The notes below the pieces were generated by a model that did not search any database, was not told the DNA's origin, and saw only the letters and a program-made list of their open reading frames with translations. From Ulvibacterium sp. (lineage in GTDB: Bacteria > Bacteroidota > Bacteroidia > Flavobacteriales > Flavobacteriaceae): DNA of 64,000 bases. Shown here one piece after another: positions 24,432-33,374 of the stretch; positions within the stretch are counted from its first letter, which is position 1, and each line of letters opens with the position of its first letter. Location of the stretch: positions 806,001 through 870,000 of the forward strand of contig NZ_JANQOO010000017.1 of NCBI RefSeq assembly GCF_028285715.1. Reading direction: 5' to 3'. Made by a program: the position numbers and the translations under genes.

Positions 24432-25823
24432 ATGAAGAAAAATCCGTCTAGAAGGTCATTCTTGAAAAAGGCCACATTGGGTTCCGCTGCGATGACATCG
24501 GCACCGTTCCTAATCTCCGCCGCAGAGGGTGAAAGAGTTTTGATGCAACGCGAGTATCCCAACGAGACATACTCGGCCAATGACCAGATTAACTTAGGTC
24601 TGATCGGTTCGGGGATACAGGGAATTTACGATACGAGATCAGCATTGACGGTCCCTGGTGTGAAATTGGTTGCCGCCTGCGATCTATATTCTGGAAGATT
24701 GGATCGCGCCAAGGAGCTTTGGGGGGAAGACATCTTCGTTACCCGGGATTATCGAAAACTCTTAAACCGAAAAGACGTCGATGCCGTTATTGTGGCTACG
24801 CCAGATCATTGGCACAAAAAAATAGCCGTTGATGCCTTAAAAGCCGGGAAACATGTCTATTGTGAGAAACCAATGGTACAAAAATGGCAAGACGGGCAAG
24901 AAATCATCTCCACACAGAAATCCACTGGAAAAATTTGCCAGATCGGAAGTCAGGGCATGTCTTCTTTAGGGAATGAAAAGGCCAAACAGTTATACGAAGA
25001 TGGTGCCATTGGGGAAATTGTGATGTTGGACTTTTACAACGATCGCTACTCTGCCGAAGGGGCCTGGCAATATCCTATTCCACCGGATGCCAATCCTGAC
25101 ACCGTGGACTTTGATGCTTTTCTGGGCAATGCCCCAAAGGTCTCCTACGAACCAAAACGATTCTTTAGGTGGCGTAATTATAAGGATTACGGCACAGGAG
25201 TTGCCGGTGATCTGTTTGTACATGCTTTTTCCACTTTGAACCATGTTATCGGTTCCCATGGTCCAAACCGGGCGTTGGCTACGGGTGGACTACGCTACTG
25301 GAACGATGGTCGTGATGTACCCGATGTAAGCATTACCTTATACGACTATCCAAAAACAGATACCCATGCCGCTTTCAATGCTGCTTTTCGCATCAATTTC
25401 ATTGCAGGTTCAGGTGGTGGTGGTGGATTTAAATTGATAGGAACAGAGGGCGAAATGGAAGTAGGACAAAATTCGGTGACCGTAAGGAGGTCCAAATTGG
25501 GTATGGTTCCCGGTGGTTACTCCATGGTAGCCTACACGGAAGCTACCCAGGAAAAAATTCGCCAAGGCTATGCCGCACAAAATCTGGAGAAAAGGGATTC
25601 GGCTTTAAACACGGGTAGCACCACCTGGGAAGCTCCAAGAAATTACAAAGGAGGGCACCATGACCATTTTTACAACTTCTTTACGGCAATTCGGGAAAAA
25701 GGAAAAGTAATTCAAGACCCGACCTTTGGGTTAAGGGCTGCTGGAGCCGCCCTCCTGGCCAACGAAAGTTACTACAAAAGACAACCGGTCGATTGGGATC
25801 CGGTGGCTATGAAATTAATGTAA
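24432..25823 (+). CDS. Tat-exported Gfo/Idh/MocA-family oxidoreductase
   Basis: 463 residues. Twin-arginine leader SRRSFLKKATLGSAAMTSAPFL, then a Rossmann domain (LGLIGSGIQGIYDTRSAL, DAVIVATPDHWHKKIAVDALKAGKHVYCEKPM) with the EKP motif of the family, and the C-terminal alpha/beta substrate domain (RNYKDYGTGVAGDLFVHAFSTLNHVIG). These proteins act on sugars or sugar derivatives with tightly bound NAD(P). It forms an operon with the PIG-L deacetylase 16 bases downstream, pointing to an amino-sugar or glycan substrate. Confidence 0.87.
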   Translation: MKKNPSRRSFLKKATLGSAAMTSAPFLISAAEGERVLMQREYPNETYSANDQINLGLIGSGIQGIYDTRSALTVPGVKLVAACDLYSGRLDRAKELWGEDIFVTRDYRKLLNRKDVDAVIVATPDHWHKKIAVDALKAGKHVYCEKPMVQKWQDGQEIISTQKSTGKICQIGSQGMSSLGNEKAKQLYEDGAIGEIVMLDFYNDRYSAEGAWQYPIPPDANPDTVDFDAFLGNAPKVSYEPKRFFRWRNYKDYGTGVAGDLFVHAFSTLNHVIGSHGPNRALATGGLRYWNDGRDVPDVSITLYDYPKTDTHAAFNAAFRINFIAGSGGGGGFKLIGTEGEMEVGQNSVTVRRSKLGMVPGGYSMVAYTEATQEKIRQGYAAQNLEKRDSALNTGSTTWEAPRNYKGGHHDHFYNFFTAIREKGKVIQDPTFGLRAAGAALLANESYYKRQPVDWDPVAMKLM

Positions 25824-25839
25824 TCCTATTTTACAAGTC

Positions 25840-26712
25840 ATGAAAAAAGTACTGTTTTTCATTTGCTCCCTGTTAATTTCATGGTCTATGTCCGCTCAAG
25901 AAAATCCGTTGAATATTATTGTGTTCGGGGCGCACCCTGATGATTGCGATATAGATGCCGGAGGAACGGCCATTCTTTTCTCAAAAATGGGCCATAAGGT
26001 AAAATTCGTTTCCTTGACCAATGGCGATGCAGGACATTATGCCATGGGTGGTGGGGAATTGGCCAAAATTCGTTTTGCGGAGGCACAGGAAGCTGGAAAA
26101 CGATTTGGGGTGGAATATACCGTTCTTGGCAATCACGACGGGGAATTGATGCCTACCTTGGAAAATCGACTAAAGGTCATCCGTGAAATCCGAAAATGGA
26201 ACGCAGATATTGTAATAGCACCTCGACCCAACGATTATCATCCAGATCATAGGTACGCAGCTATTTTGGTGCAGGATGCGGCCTACATGGTCATTGTTCC
26301 CAATGTCGCGGCCGATACGCCTCCCTTGGAAAAAAATCCGGTCTTTTTGTATTCTGAAGATGGATTTCAAAAACCCAACCCGTTTGAACCGGATATTGCC
26401 ATAATCATCGATGATGTTTTTAATCAGAAAATCTACGCCATGGCGGCACATGAGTCCCAATTTTTTGACTGGCTTCCTTGGACCTCCGGAAATTTGGATA
26501 AGGTACCCAAGGACGAAAAGGGCCGATTGGAATTTTTGGCCAATTGGCGATCTCGTGGGCCCAATACAGCGACCTTGGAGTGCTTAAAAAAATGGTACGG
26601 TGCCAAGGCGCTAAATGCAAAGCATGCAGAAGGATTTGAAATATGCGAATATGGGAAACAACCTTCCGAAACCGAAATCCAGAGATTGTTTCCCATGCTC
26701 AAAAAGCAGTGA
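25840..26712 (+). CDS. secreted PIG-L/LmbE-family deacetylase
   Basis: 290 residues with signal peptide (KVLFFICSLLISWSMSAQ). The zinc motifs are AHPDD (GAHPDDCDIDAGG), HPDH (NDYHPDHRYA) and a late AAHESQ, giving the His-Asp-His set of N-acetylglucosaminyl deacetylases. Likely removes an N-acyl group from an amino sugar or glycoside in the periplasm. It shares an operon with the preceding oxidoreductase. Confidence 0.88.
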   Translation: MKKVLFFICSLLISWSMSAQENPLNIIVFGAHPDDCDIDAGGTAILFSKMGHKVKFVSLTNGDAGHYAMGGGELAKIRFAEAQEAGKRFGVEYTVLGNHDGELMPTLENRLKVIREIRKWNADIVIAPRPNDYHPDHRYAAILVQDAAYMVIVPNVAADTPPLEKNPVFLYSEDGFQKPNPFEPDIAIIIDDVFNQKIYAMAAHESQFFDWLPWTSGNLDKVPKDEKGRLEFLANWRSRGPNTATLECLKKWYGAKALNAKHAEGFEICEYGKQPSETEIQRLFPMLKKQ

Positions 26713-26725
26713 ATAGGGCTTTAAG

Positions 26726-28129
26726 TTAGCTCCATAGCCTGTCCCATGCCCGCATCTTGTCCCATTCTGGGGTCGGTGCGAACAATTTCTCGCCTTTGAC
26801 AAGGTATTTCTTTACGACTTCCTCGTTAAGTTCTACCCCGATACCCGGTTTTTCAGGTACGGTTACATAACCGTCCTTTACAATAGGTCCATCAAAACCG
26901 GTCACTAAATTTTCCCAATCCTTTTTATCCACGGCATGATGCTCCAGCCACATGAAATTTTCCGTAGCCGCGGCGCTATGCACACAGCCTAGGAAGGATA
27001 CGGGACCCGCGGCATGATGGTGCATAAAGCCTATACCATGTTTGGAAGCAAAATCCCCGATTCGCTTTGTTTCCAGGATACCGCCTGCAGTGTTGGGATC
27101 CGGATGTACAATATCCACCGCCCTTGTGGTAATCAGTTCCTCGAAACCACCCTCAAGCCTAAAAATGTCTTCACCGGTCTGGGTAGGCGTAGTAGAAGAT
27201 TCTGTAATTTCTCGCCATTGGTCGGTATACTGCCATGGAATAAGGTCTTCCATATAGGCCAAATTATAACGTTCGGAAGCCCTTGCCAACTTAATGGCCT
27301 CGTTAACCCCAATATGGCCCCAATGATCCGTTCCCATAGGAATGTCATATCCTATTTTGGAACGCATTACGTCCAAATATTCCATCAATTTATCAACCCC
27401 TTTCTCGGTAATCTGTATCCTTGTAAAAGGATGTTTTGTCATATTATATTTTGTGGACTGGTGCTGATAGGGGTTAAAATCCGCTTCCGGGGCATTGACC
27501 AGTGCCCCAGGAATATCTTTGATCAGGTTGATCCCTATATCCATTTTCAAGGCCGTATACCCTTGGTCTACCCTAGCTTGCATCCTATTGGCATACTCCA
27601 CCGGATCTTTGGAAACCGTCGTATCACAGTACACTCTAACTTTATCGCGATATTTCCCGCCCAGCATTTGGTACACGGGAACGTTGTAGGCCTTTCCAGC
27701 CAAATCCCATAACGCCATTTCCACTCCCGAAACACCGCCACCTTGCCGACCGTGATATCCAAACTGCTTGATAATGCCAAACAGGCGTTCCACATTACAG
27801 GGATTTTCGCCTAATAACCTACTTTTTAAGAACAAGGCATATTCCTTGGCCGCACCATCGCGGACATCACCATGCCCCACAATACCCTGATTGGTATAAA
27901 TGCGCACAATCGGGGTACGAAACACCACATCACCACCAATTTCCGCAATTCTCAAATCGGTGATCTTAAGATCGGAAGGGCTAGAATTTCGGTTCACATT
28001 CTGGGAAGCGTAGGCAATCTGATCCCCTATGCTGGCCGATGCACCCGTAAAGCTCGCCAGACTTAGACCTCCCAATCCGGCCTTTTTCAAAAAGGACCGT
28101 CTACTTTTGGCCTCATCTTCTTTTTTCAT
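26726..28129 (-). CDS. Tat-exported MR/MLE enolase-superfamily protein (sugar-acid dehydratase-like)
   Basis: 467 residues from ATG 28129; an ATG at 28180 would only lengthen the region before the twin-arginine leader KSRRSFLKKAGLGGLSLASF. The capping domain (TPIVRIYTNQGIVGHGDVRDG) and barrel are complete, with metal ligands in MGTDHWG, AYMEDLIPW and TGEDIF, followed by IVHPDPNTAGG and the general-base HHHAAGP region. Related to galactonate/gluconate dehydratases and unlike the cytoplasmic ManD at 0.9 kb. Tat export of an enolase-superfamily enzyme is unusual outside this phylum. Substrate unknown. Confidence 0.82.
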   Translation of the reverse strand: MKKEDEAKSRRSFLKKAGLGGLSLASFTGASASIGDQIAYASQNVNRNSSPSDLKITDLRIAEIGGDVVFRTPIVRIYTNQGIVGHGDVRDGAAKEYALFLKSRLLGENPCNVERLFGIIKQFGYHGRQGGGVSGVEMALWDLAGKAYNVPVYQMLGGKYRDKVRVYCDTTVSKDPVEYANRMQARVDQGYTALKMDIGINLIKDIPGALVNAPEADFNPYQHQSTKYNMTKHPFTRIQITEKGVDKLMEYLDVMRSKIGYDIPMGTDHWGHIGVNEAIKLARASERYNLAYMEDLIPWQYTDQWREITESSTTPTQTGEDIFRLEGGFEELITTRAVDIVHPDPNTAGGILETKRIGDFASKHGIGFMHHHAAGPVSFLGCVHSAAATENFMWLEHHAVDKKDWENLVTGFDGPIVKDGYVTVPEKPGIGVELNEEVVKKYLVKGEKLFAPTPEWDKMRAWDRLWS

Positions 28130-28290
28130 TTTGGAATCCCCGTTCATTGCACGGTTTGGTTTGTTGGTGATAAACTTCATAGTGGTAAAGAATAAATTGT
28201 TTTGTATAAATACGTATCCCAATCGTACAACCCTAATTTGACAATGGAACAACCCCTGTAAATTAGGGATTTTTTTATTCCCAACGAAAC

Positions 28291-28325
28291 AAAAAAGGGA
28301 AACCAAATTGGCCTCCCCTTTTTAC
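28291..28325 (-). terminator. rho-independent terminator of hemN-uspA
   Basis: On the minus strand, A-run plus GGG arm, a CCAA/TTGG inner pairing, a CCC arm and a T-run, 19 bases after the uspA stop. Confidence 0.75.
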
Positions 28326-28343
28326 ATCAACGAAACATAAAAA

Positions 28344-29177
28344 TCATTCATTATTAATCTTAAAGGTAACTACCGGAATTTTTGAGTGGTTGGCCAAGTC
28401 TTCCCCTATACTTCCCATAAAGAAATGGGAAAGTCCTTTGCGCCCGTGTGTAGAAATCCCAATGATATCCGCACTGCTCATCTCACTGTAATTAAGGATT
28501 CCCTTTTCAACGCTATAATCATTATAAATCTTGACTTCCATACCTGTATTGGATTTTCTCAGGAAGGTGTTTATTCGATCATAGGCGTCCTTATTGCTCA
28601 AGAAATTATCTCCCGGGGTATTGATATAAACCAAATCCAATTTTGCGGACAACATTTCGGCAAACTCCTTTGCCCTTTGAAAGGCCAATAAATTGTCATC
28701 CCTAAAATCACAGGCAAAAACAAAACGATCAATTTTAAAATCAGGTAACTCGTCCTTAATGACCAAAACCGGAACGGTGGCATTCCTTACTACCTTTTCT
28801 GCATTGGAGCCTACAAATATTTCCTTGAGCCCATCTGTACCGTGGGAGCCCATTACGATAAGTTCCGCATTATGCTTTTCGGCAATTTCGTTCACCTCGC
28901 TAAAAACTTTAAAATGCTTTACGATCGGGGTAATCGAAATTCCCTGTAAATAGGGCTTATCCAGAAATTCCGAAAATCTTTTCTCCGCCAATTTAATTAA
29001 AAAGACGGTTTGCTCTGGATGAAATCCTTCCGAAGAAGAGATGATGGCTTGGTTTAACTCCAGCATATGTAGGGCCAGGATTTCAGAACCGTGTTTTTTG
29101 GCCAGGGAGGCGGCAACTTTGAGTGCATATTCCGATTGTTCCGAAAAGTCTATGGGTACTATAATGTTTTTCATCAT
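28344..29177 (-). CDS. tandem universal stress protein
   Basis: 277 residues with two Usp domains. Each begins with a beta strand (NIIVPIDFSEQSEYALKVA; DRFVFACDFRDDNLLAFQRA) and the ATP-binding-loop consensus is clear in the first (VMGSHGTDGLKEIFVGSNAEKV) and in the second (GISTHGRKGLSHFFMGSIGED). It follows hemN by 14 bases, so it belongs to the FNR-box-driven hemN operon. That fits the low-oxygen expression known for many Usp proteins. Cytoplasmic. Confidence 0.92.
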   Translation of the reverse strand: MMKNIIVPIDFSEQSEYALKVAASLAKKHGSEILALHMLELNQAIISSSEGFHPEQTVFLIKLAEKRFSEFLDKPYLQGISITPIVKHFKVFSEVNEIAEKHNAELIVMGSHGTDGLKEIFVGSNAEKVVRNATVPVLVIKDELPDFKIDRFVFACDFRDDNLLAFQRAKEFAEMLSAKLDLVYINTPGDNFLSNKDAYDRINTFLRKSNTGMEVKIYNDYSVEKGILNYSEMSSADIIGISTHGRKGLSHFFMGSIGEDLANHSKIPVVTFKINNE

Positions 29178-29191
29178 ATTACTTTTTAAGG

Positions 29192-30553
29192 TTAAACTGT
29201 CATGGAAAATAAACGCGTCTCCGGCGCCTTTCTATGGAGAAGAACGTCAAATGCCATACAAATATTACGTATAAACGGTCTTCCCAGAGGGGTCACTATG
29301 ATTTGATTTGAGTGCATGGTGATCAATTGATCTTGTTCCATTTCGTAGAGTCGATCCAGTACTGAGGGCAAGGCTGGGAAATGTAGATCCATACTACTCC
29401 ATGAGGTCTCAAACCTGCACATTAAGTTCAATATATGCCTTCTAATAATCTGGTCCTCTTCGGTAAGAATATGACCCCTATAAATGGGAATAATAGCATT
29501 TTCCACCAGATGGGTATACTCTTCAAGATTTTTTACATTTTGTGCAAAACTATACCAACTATCACTTATACTGGACACTCCCAGACCAATCATCATTTGA
29601 GTCTTGGAGGCCGTATAGCCCATAAAATTACGGTGTAGCCTTCCTGACTCCAGCGATGCATAAAGGCTATCTGTTGGAAGTGCAAAGTGATCCATGCCTA
29701 TCTCATGGTACCCGGCGTTGACCAAAAGTCGCTTCCCTGCTTCATACTGCTTTCGTTTCTCACCCGCAGAAGGTAGGTCTTCATCCCTATAACCCCTTTG
29801 CCCATTACCCTTTAGCCATGGAACATGTGCATAACTATAAAAGGCCAATCGGTCTGGTTTTAAGGCCCTGGTCATGGTAATGGTCTGTTCAATATTGGCC
29901 AAGCTCTGATGGGGCAATCCGAAAATGATATCATGGCCAATGGATTCATAACCGATTTCGCGGGCCCAATCCGTTACATTTTTAACATTCTCAAAGGATT
30001 GTATTCTATGAATTGCCTTTTGAACTGTTGGGTTATAATCCTGTATCCCATAGCTTACCCTTCTGAAACCTACGTCATATAAGGCCTTTAGATGTTCTTT
30101 GGTAGTGTTATTGGGATGCCCCTCAAAGCTAAATTCGTAATTTCTGGACCTTAGGGCCGTGCTGAAAATGCCTTCAATAAGCTTTTTTAGGTTCAAAGGT
30201 GAAAAAAAAGTAGGTGTGCCTCCTCCTAAATGTAATTCCTTAATTATGGGTTTCTCCGAAAAAAGGTTACAGTACAACCTCCATTCCTTCAAGACAGTTT
30301 CAATGTAGGGAATTTCAACATCATGCCGCTTGGTAATACGTTTGTGGCATCCACAGAATGTGCACATGCTTTCACAAAAAGGCAAGTGAATATAGAGACT
30401 AATACCCTCCGATGAATTGCTCTCTTCAAAACTACGGCTTAAGGTAGATTTCCATTCCTTACCGGAAAAGGTCTCTATATTCCAATAGGGCACTGTAGGA
30501 TAACTGGTGTAGCGGGGACCTGGAATATTGTATTTTTGAACAAGATTGCACAT
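29192..30553 (-). CDS. hemN: oxygen-independent coproporphyrinogen III oxidase
   Basis: 453 residues from ATG 30553, which gives the family N-terminus (KYNIPGPRYTSYPTVPYW); the longer frame begins inside the promoter. Radical-SAM cysteines Cys60, Cys64, Cys67 with Cys69 (CESMCTFCGC) and HLGGGTPTF are present, as is the HemN C-terminal domain. It converts coproporphyrinogen III to protoporphyrinogen IX without oxygen, for haem synthesis during oxygen limitation. The FNR-type box 52 bases upstream fits this. Confidence 0.95.
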   Translation of the reverse strand: MCNLVQKYNIPGPRYTSYPTVPYWNIETFSGKEWKSTLSRSFEESNSSEGISLYIHLPFCESMCTFCGCHKRITKRHDVEIPYIETVLKEWRLYCNLFSEKPIIKELHLGGGTPTFFSPLNLKKLIEGIFSTALRSRNYEFSFEGHPNNTTKEHLKALYDVGFRRVSYGIQDYNPTVQKAIHRIQSFENVKNVTDWAREIGYESIGHDIIFGLPHQSLANIEQTITMTRALKPDRLAFYSYAHVPWLKGNGQRGYRDEDLPSAGEKRKQYEAGKRLLVNAGYHEIGMDHFALPTDSLYASLESGRLHRNFMGYTASKTQMMIGLGVSSISDSWYSFAQNVKNLEEYTHLVENAIIPIYRGHILTEEDQIIRRHILNLMCRFETSWSSMDLHFPALPSVLDRLYEMEQDQLITMHSNQIIVTPLGRPFIRNICMAFDVLLHRKAPETRLFSMTV

Positions 30554-30573
30554 GGATGTAATTTGTTTAATTA

Positions 30574-30581
30574 CAAACTTA
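30574..30581 (-). promoter_or_regulatory. TAnnTTTG -7 box of hemN
   Basis: Minus strand TAAGTTTG, 20 bases before the hemN ATG, 29.5 bp from the centre of the palindrome at 30605-30616. Confidence 0.65.
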
Positions 30582-30604
30582 ATTTCCACCCACAAAAAAA
30601 AATA

Positions 30605-30616
30605 TGATAATTATCA
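30605..30616. promoter_or_regulatory. FNR-type palindrome upstream of hemN
   Basis: TGATAATTATCA, a perfect 12-bp palindrome with the FNR core, at an inferred -43 position. Confidence 0.72.
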
Positions 30617-30669
30617 GCTAACCCGAATCTTGCCCTATCCCTAGAATTCCGATTTTACTGTTTTACAAC

Positions 30670-31818
30670 TCAATCGAATCCTAAAGATTTCATGATCGTG
30701 AGATTTCCTTTAAGGGCATCTTCCGGAATCGGATACTCATTATTAAAAACCTTTAGGTCTTCCTTATCCAGTAAGGTCACAAAATCTTCACGATACCCAT
30801 TTTCATAAGGGATGGCCCCCAGGTTTAATTGTAGATGGTTTCCAAAAAAATTGTAAACTGCCGTTCTTTTGGAGTAACCATAATCATGTTTTTCAGAAGG
30901 TAAGTGTACATTTTCAACTTTATGTTCCGCGTTATATAGGGCGTATACTTTTTGTAGATATGGATATTCAATAATGGGGGTATTACGGGTCCAATCAGCT
31001 CCATTGGAAACCAATAAAAGGGGCCTTGGTGCAGCTAGTGCCGCTATCTCAACATTATTCGTCTGATGATTCTCCCCTTTATGAACCGGCATACCGCTTT
31101 CGCAAACGCATCCTCCGAAAAAATGCGCCGAAATCTGAACAACGGGAGCAACTACTTTAATACGATTATCCAAGGCAGCGAGCATAAAGGTTTGGGTAGC
31201 TCCACCGGAACCACCGGTCATACCGACCCGGTTCGCATCCACATCATCCCGCGACAATAAATAGTCCAATACCCGCTTGCTGTTATACGTCTGTAGTGCT
31301 AGCGCAATAGGAATAGTGTGTTCCACCTGTTTGCTTTCGCCAAAGCCCAGCATATCATAGGCAAAGACCACGGCCCCCATCCTTGCAAAAACTGCCGCTC
31401 TGGTCTGCACATCCTCGCGTAATCTTTTGTCCGGCAAATGTCCGTGTGGGCTAAGAATCGCTGCAAACTTTCCCCCACTACTGGTTGGTTTATATAAATT
31501 TCCCGTAATGTAGAACCCCGGGAAACTCTCAATAGCAATATTTTCCACCACATAACCCTCCATTTGTCTTTGGCTATGGATGATTGGATTAAAATTTCCT
31601 GTTACTTGAGGTATTTTCTCCCATTCCATTCCACTTTTTATGCCCTCCTTGATGATAAGGGCCCTTTCTTCCCAAGACTCCAAATCATTCCATTGGGAAG
31701 CAAATTCCTTCATTTTTAAATTGGCCTGATCTGGTGTCCAGTAGTGACCTACACACAGGTTACCCTCTTGTGCCGCAGCACACAGATACATCATTAAGAT
31801 AAAGAAGGTAATCCTCAT
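30670..31818 (-). CDS. secreted alpha/beta hydrolase, acetyl-xylan-esterase/dienelactone-hydrolase-like
   Basis: 382 residues with a signal peptide (ITFFILMMYLCAAAQ). Nucleophile elbow GMTGGSGGATQTFM, oxyanion region SPHGHLPDKR, probable Asp in LLLVSNGADWT and His in PSEKHDYGYSKR. Proteins of this type often precede carbohydrate-esterase annotations in Bacteroidota. It lies 30 bases downstream of the GH109 gene on the same strand, so the pair may deacylate and cleave the same glycan. Confidence 0.82.
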   Translation of the reverse strand: MRITFFILMMYLCAAAQEGNLCVGHYWTPDQANLKMKEFASQWNDLESWEERALIIKEGIKSGMEWEKIPQVTGNFNPIIHSQRQMEGYVVENIAIESFPGFYITGNLYKPTSSGGKFAAILSPHGHLPDKRLREDVQTRAAVFARMGAVVFAYDMLGFGESKQVEHTIPIALALQTYNSKRVLDYLLSRDDVDANRVGMTGGSGGATQTFMLAALDNRIKVVAPVVQISAHFFGGCVCESGMPVHKGENHQTNNVEIAALAAPRPLLLVSNGADWTRNTPIIEYPYLQKVYALYNAEHKVENVHLPSEKHDYGYSKRTAVYNFFGNHLQLNLGAIPYENGYREDFVTLLDKEDLKVFNNEYPIPEDALKGNLTIMKSLGFD

Positions 31819-31848
31819 ATTACGGTCATGGGTTTTAAAATGTATTGA

Positions 31849-33207
31849 TCAATAGGTTTCCTTGATCCAGTTGTAGGGTTTCCTTTTCATCCAAAGTCCC
31901 TTGGTAAAATCTGGAAAATACTGTGGAGCGCCATTATTCTCTATGGATATTTCCGAAAGCGGGGTAACCGCACTCCAGGCCGCAGCATCGTAGGCATCCA
32001 TAGGGGGAGCAACATTCGCCTTGGCTGATTCCACAAAGGAATTCAAAACAAAGAAGTCCATTCCTCCATGTCCTGCTCCGAGCGCATACTCCCCGTATTT
32101 TATCCATAGGGGATGATCATATTTCTTTAGCCACTCATCCGCAACATCCCAAGTATGGGGTTTGGATTTACCTTCAACATAGATTCTATTACCATCCACC
32201 TCCCAAAGTCCATGAGCTCCTTGAACACGGAATCCCAAAGAATATGGCCTGGGCAAATTACAATCATGGGTTACAATAATGGTTTCTCCATTTGCGGTTT
32301 CAATGGTTGACGTAATCACATCGCCCTGTTTGAATCTCACTTTGGCATTCGGATGGTTTTCCCCACCTACCTCAACAATGTAGTTATGAAGTCCAATGGC
32401 CTTGGAGGCACTTGAAGTCATGGAAATAAAACGGTTCCCCCGATTAATATCGGCCATAACGGCAATAGGACCTAGGCCGTGGGTTGGATAAACATCGGCA
32501 TTGCGCTTTACGGAATGGTGAGTGCGCCACTTGGCCTCCGAAGCTCCCTTATCTCCAAATTCGGCTCCCCTTCCGTAAGCATTTGTCCCATCATTGAATT
32601 TCACACCCCTGAGATCGTGTTGATAACCACATCTAAAATGTACCAATTCCCCAAAAACATTCTGTTTTACCATGTTAAGTACCGCCATGATGTCGCGCCG
32701 GTAGTTTACATTCTCAAGAATCATCATATGCGTACCTGTCTCTTCATGGGTATTCACTAAATCCCAGCACTCCTCCAATGTGTTTGCCGCTGAAACCTCG
32801 GTCCCCGCATATTTGCCCGCTTTCATGGCATCAACGGTCATGGTAACATGCCATAGCCAGGGTGTGGCAATGATTACGGCATCCACCTCCTGAAGTTCCA
32901 ATAGATTTCTATAGTCATAATTGTTCTTGCCAAAGATCTTGGGAGGCTTGCCGCCGGCATCGGTAATTTTTTGCTTCGCAATCGAAATGCGTGCCGGGTC
33001 TATGTCACAGACGGCTGTAACATTTACATCCTTCCGCAAAAGTAAATTTTGAAGGTGATTGGTGCCCCGTAACCCGGCGCCAATAAGTCCCACATTCAAT
33101 TTATCATTCTGATCTCTCCCTGAAGCGCCAAAGGCCAATCCGGGAGCCATGACCATACCCGCGCCTATTATGGAACTTTCTTTTATAAATCTTCTTCTTG
33201 AACCCAT
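31849..33207 (-). CDS. GH109-family NAD-dependent glycosidase, Tat-exported (alpha-N-acetylgalactosaminidase type)
   Basis: 452 residues. Twin-arginine leader (GSRRRFIKESSIIGAGMVMA), Rossmann motif LNVGLIGAGLRGTNHLQNLL, and the hallmarks that separate GH109 from ordinary Gfo/Idh/MocA enzymes: ENVNYRRDIMAVLNMVKQ, HFRCGYQHDLRG, and KRNADVYPTHGLGPIAVMAD with the Tyr/His pair. Known GH109 enzymes remove terminal alpha-GalNAc by an NAD-dependent redox-elimination mechanism; some have other substrates, so the specificity is inferred. The kinase/nucleotidyltransferase pair just beyond, divergent, fits HexNAc salvage. Confidence 0.8.
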   Translation of the reverse strand: MGSRRRFIKESSIIGAGMVMAPGLAFGASGRDQNDKLNVGLIGAGLRGTNHLQNLLLRKDVNVTAVCDIDPARISIAKQKITDAGGKPPKIFGKNNYDYRNLLELQEVDAVIIATPWLWHVTMTVDAMKAGKYAGTEVSAANTLEECWDLVNTHEETGTHMMILENVNYRRDIMAVLNMVKQNVFGELVHFRCGYQHDLRGVKFNDGTNAYGRGAEFGDKGASEAKWRTHHSVKRNADVYPTHGLGPIAVMADINRGNRFISMTSSASKAIGLHNYIVEVGGENHPNAKVRFKQGDVITSTIETANGETIIVTHDCNLPRPYSLGFRVQGAHGLWEVDGNRIYVEGKSKPHTWDVADEWLKKYDHPLWIKYGEYALGAGHGGMDFFVLNSFVESAKANVAPPMDAYDAAAWSAVTPLSEISIENNGAPQYFPDFTKGLWMKRKPYNWIKETY

Positions 33208-33374
33208 ACGTTTGTCCTAAAAATTGGTTTTTGGAATATATTGTGTTGAAGCTCAAATTATGAAATTCTGTATAAAATTGTTTGTATTAATCCCCTTAAT
33301 TATAATCTATATCGATCTATAAACCGTTTTTAAATTCAAAGGGCTATTTTTACCCTACTAAAACATAACAACAA

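Noticed and set aside
24305..24432. FNR box as a regulator of the rightward Gfo/Idh/MocA gene
   Set aside because: No TAnnTTTG element occurs at the matching distance toward that gene, whereas one does toward the copper operon.
27014..27712. 232-codon frame opposite the enolase-superfamily gene
   Set aside because: Antisense shadow with low-complexity, aromatic-rich translation and no known domain, although long.
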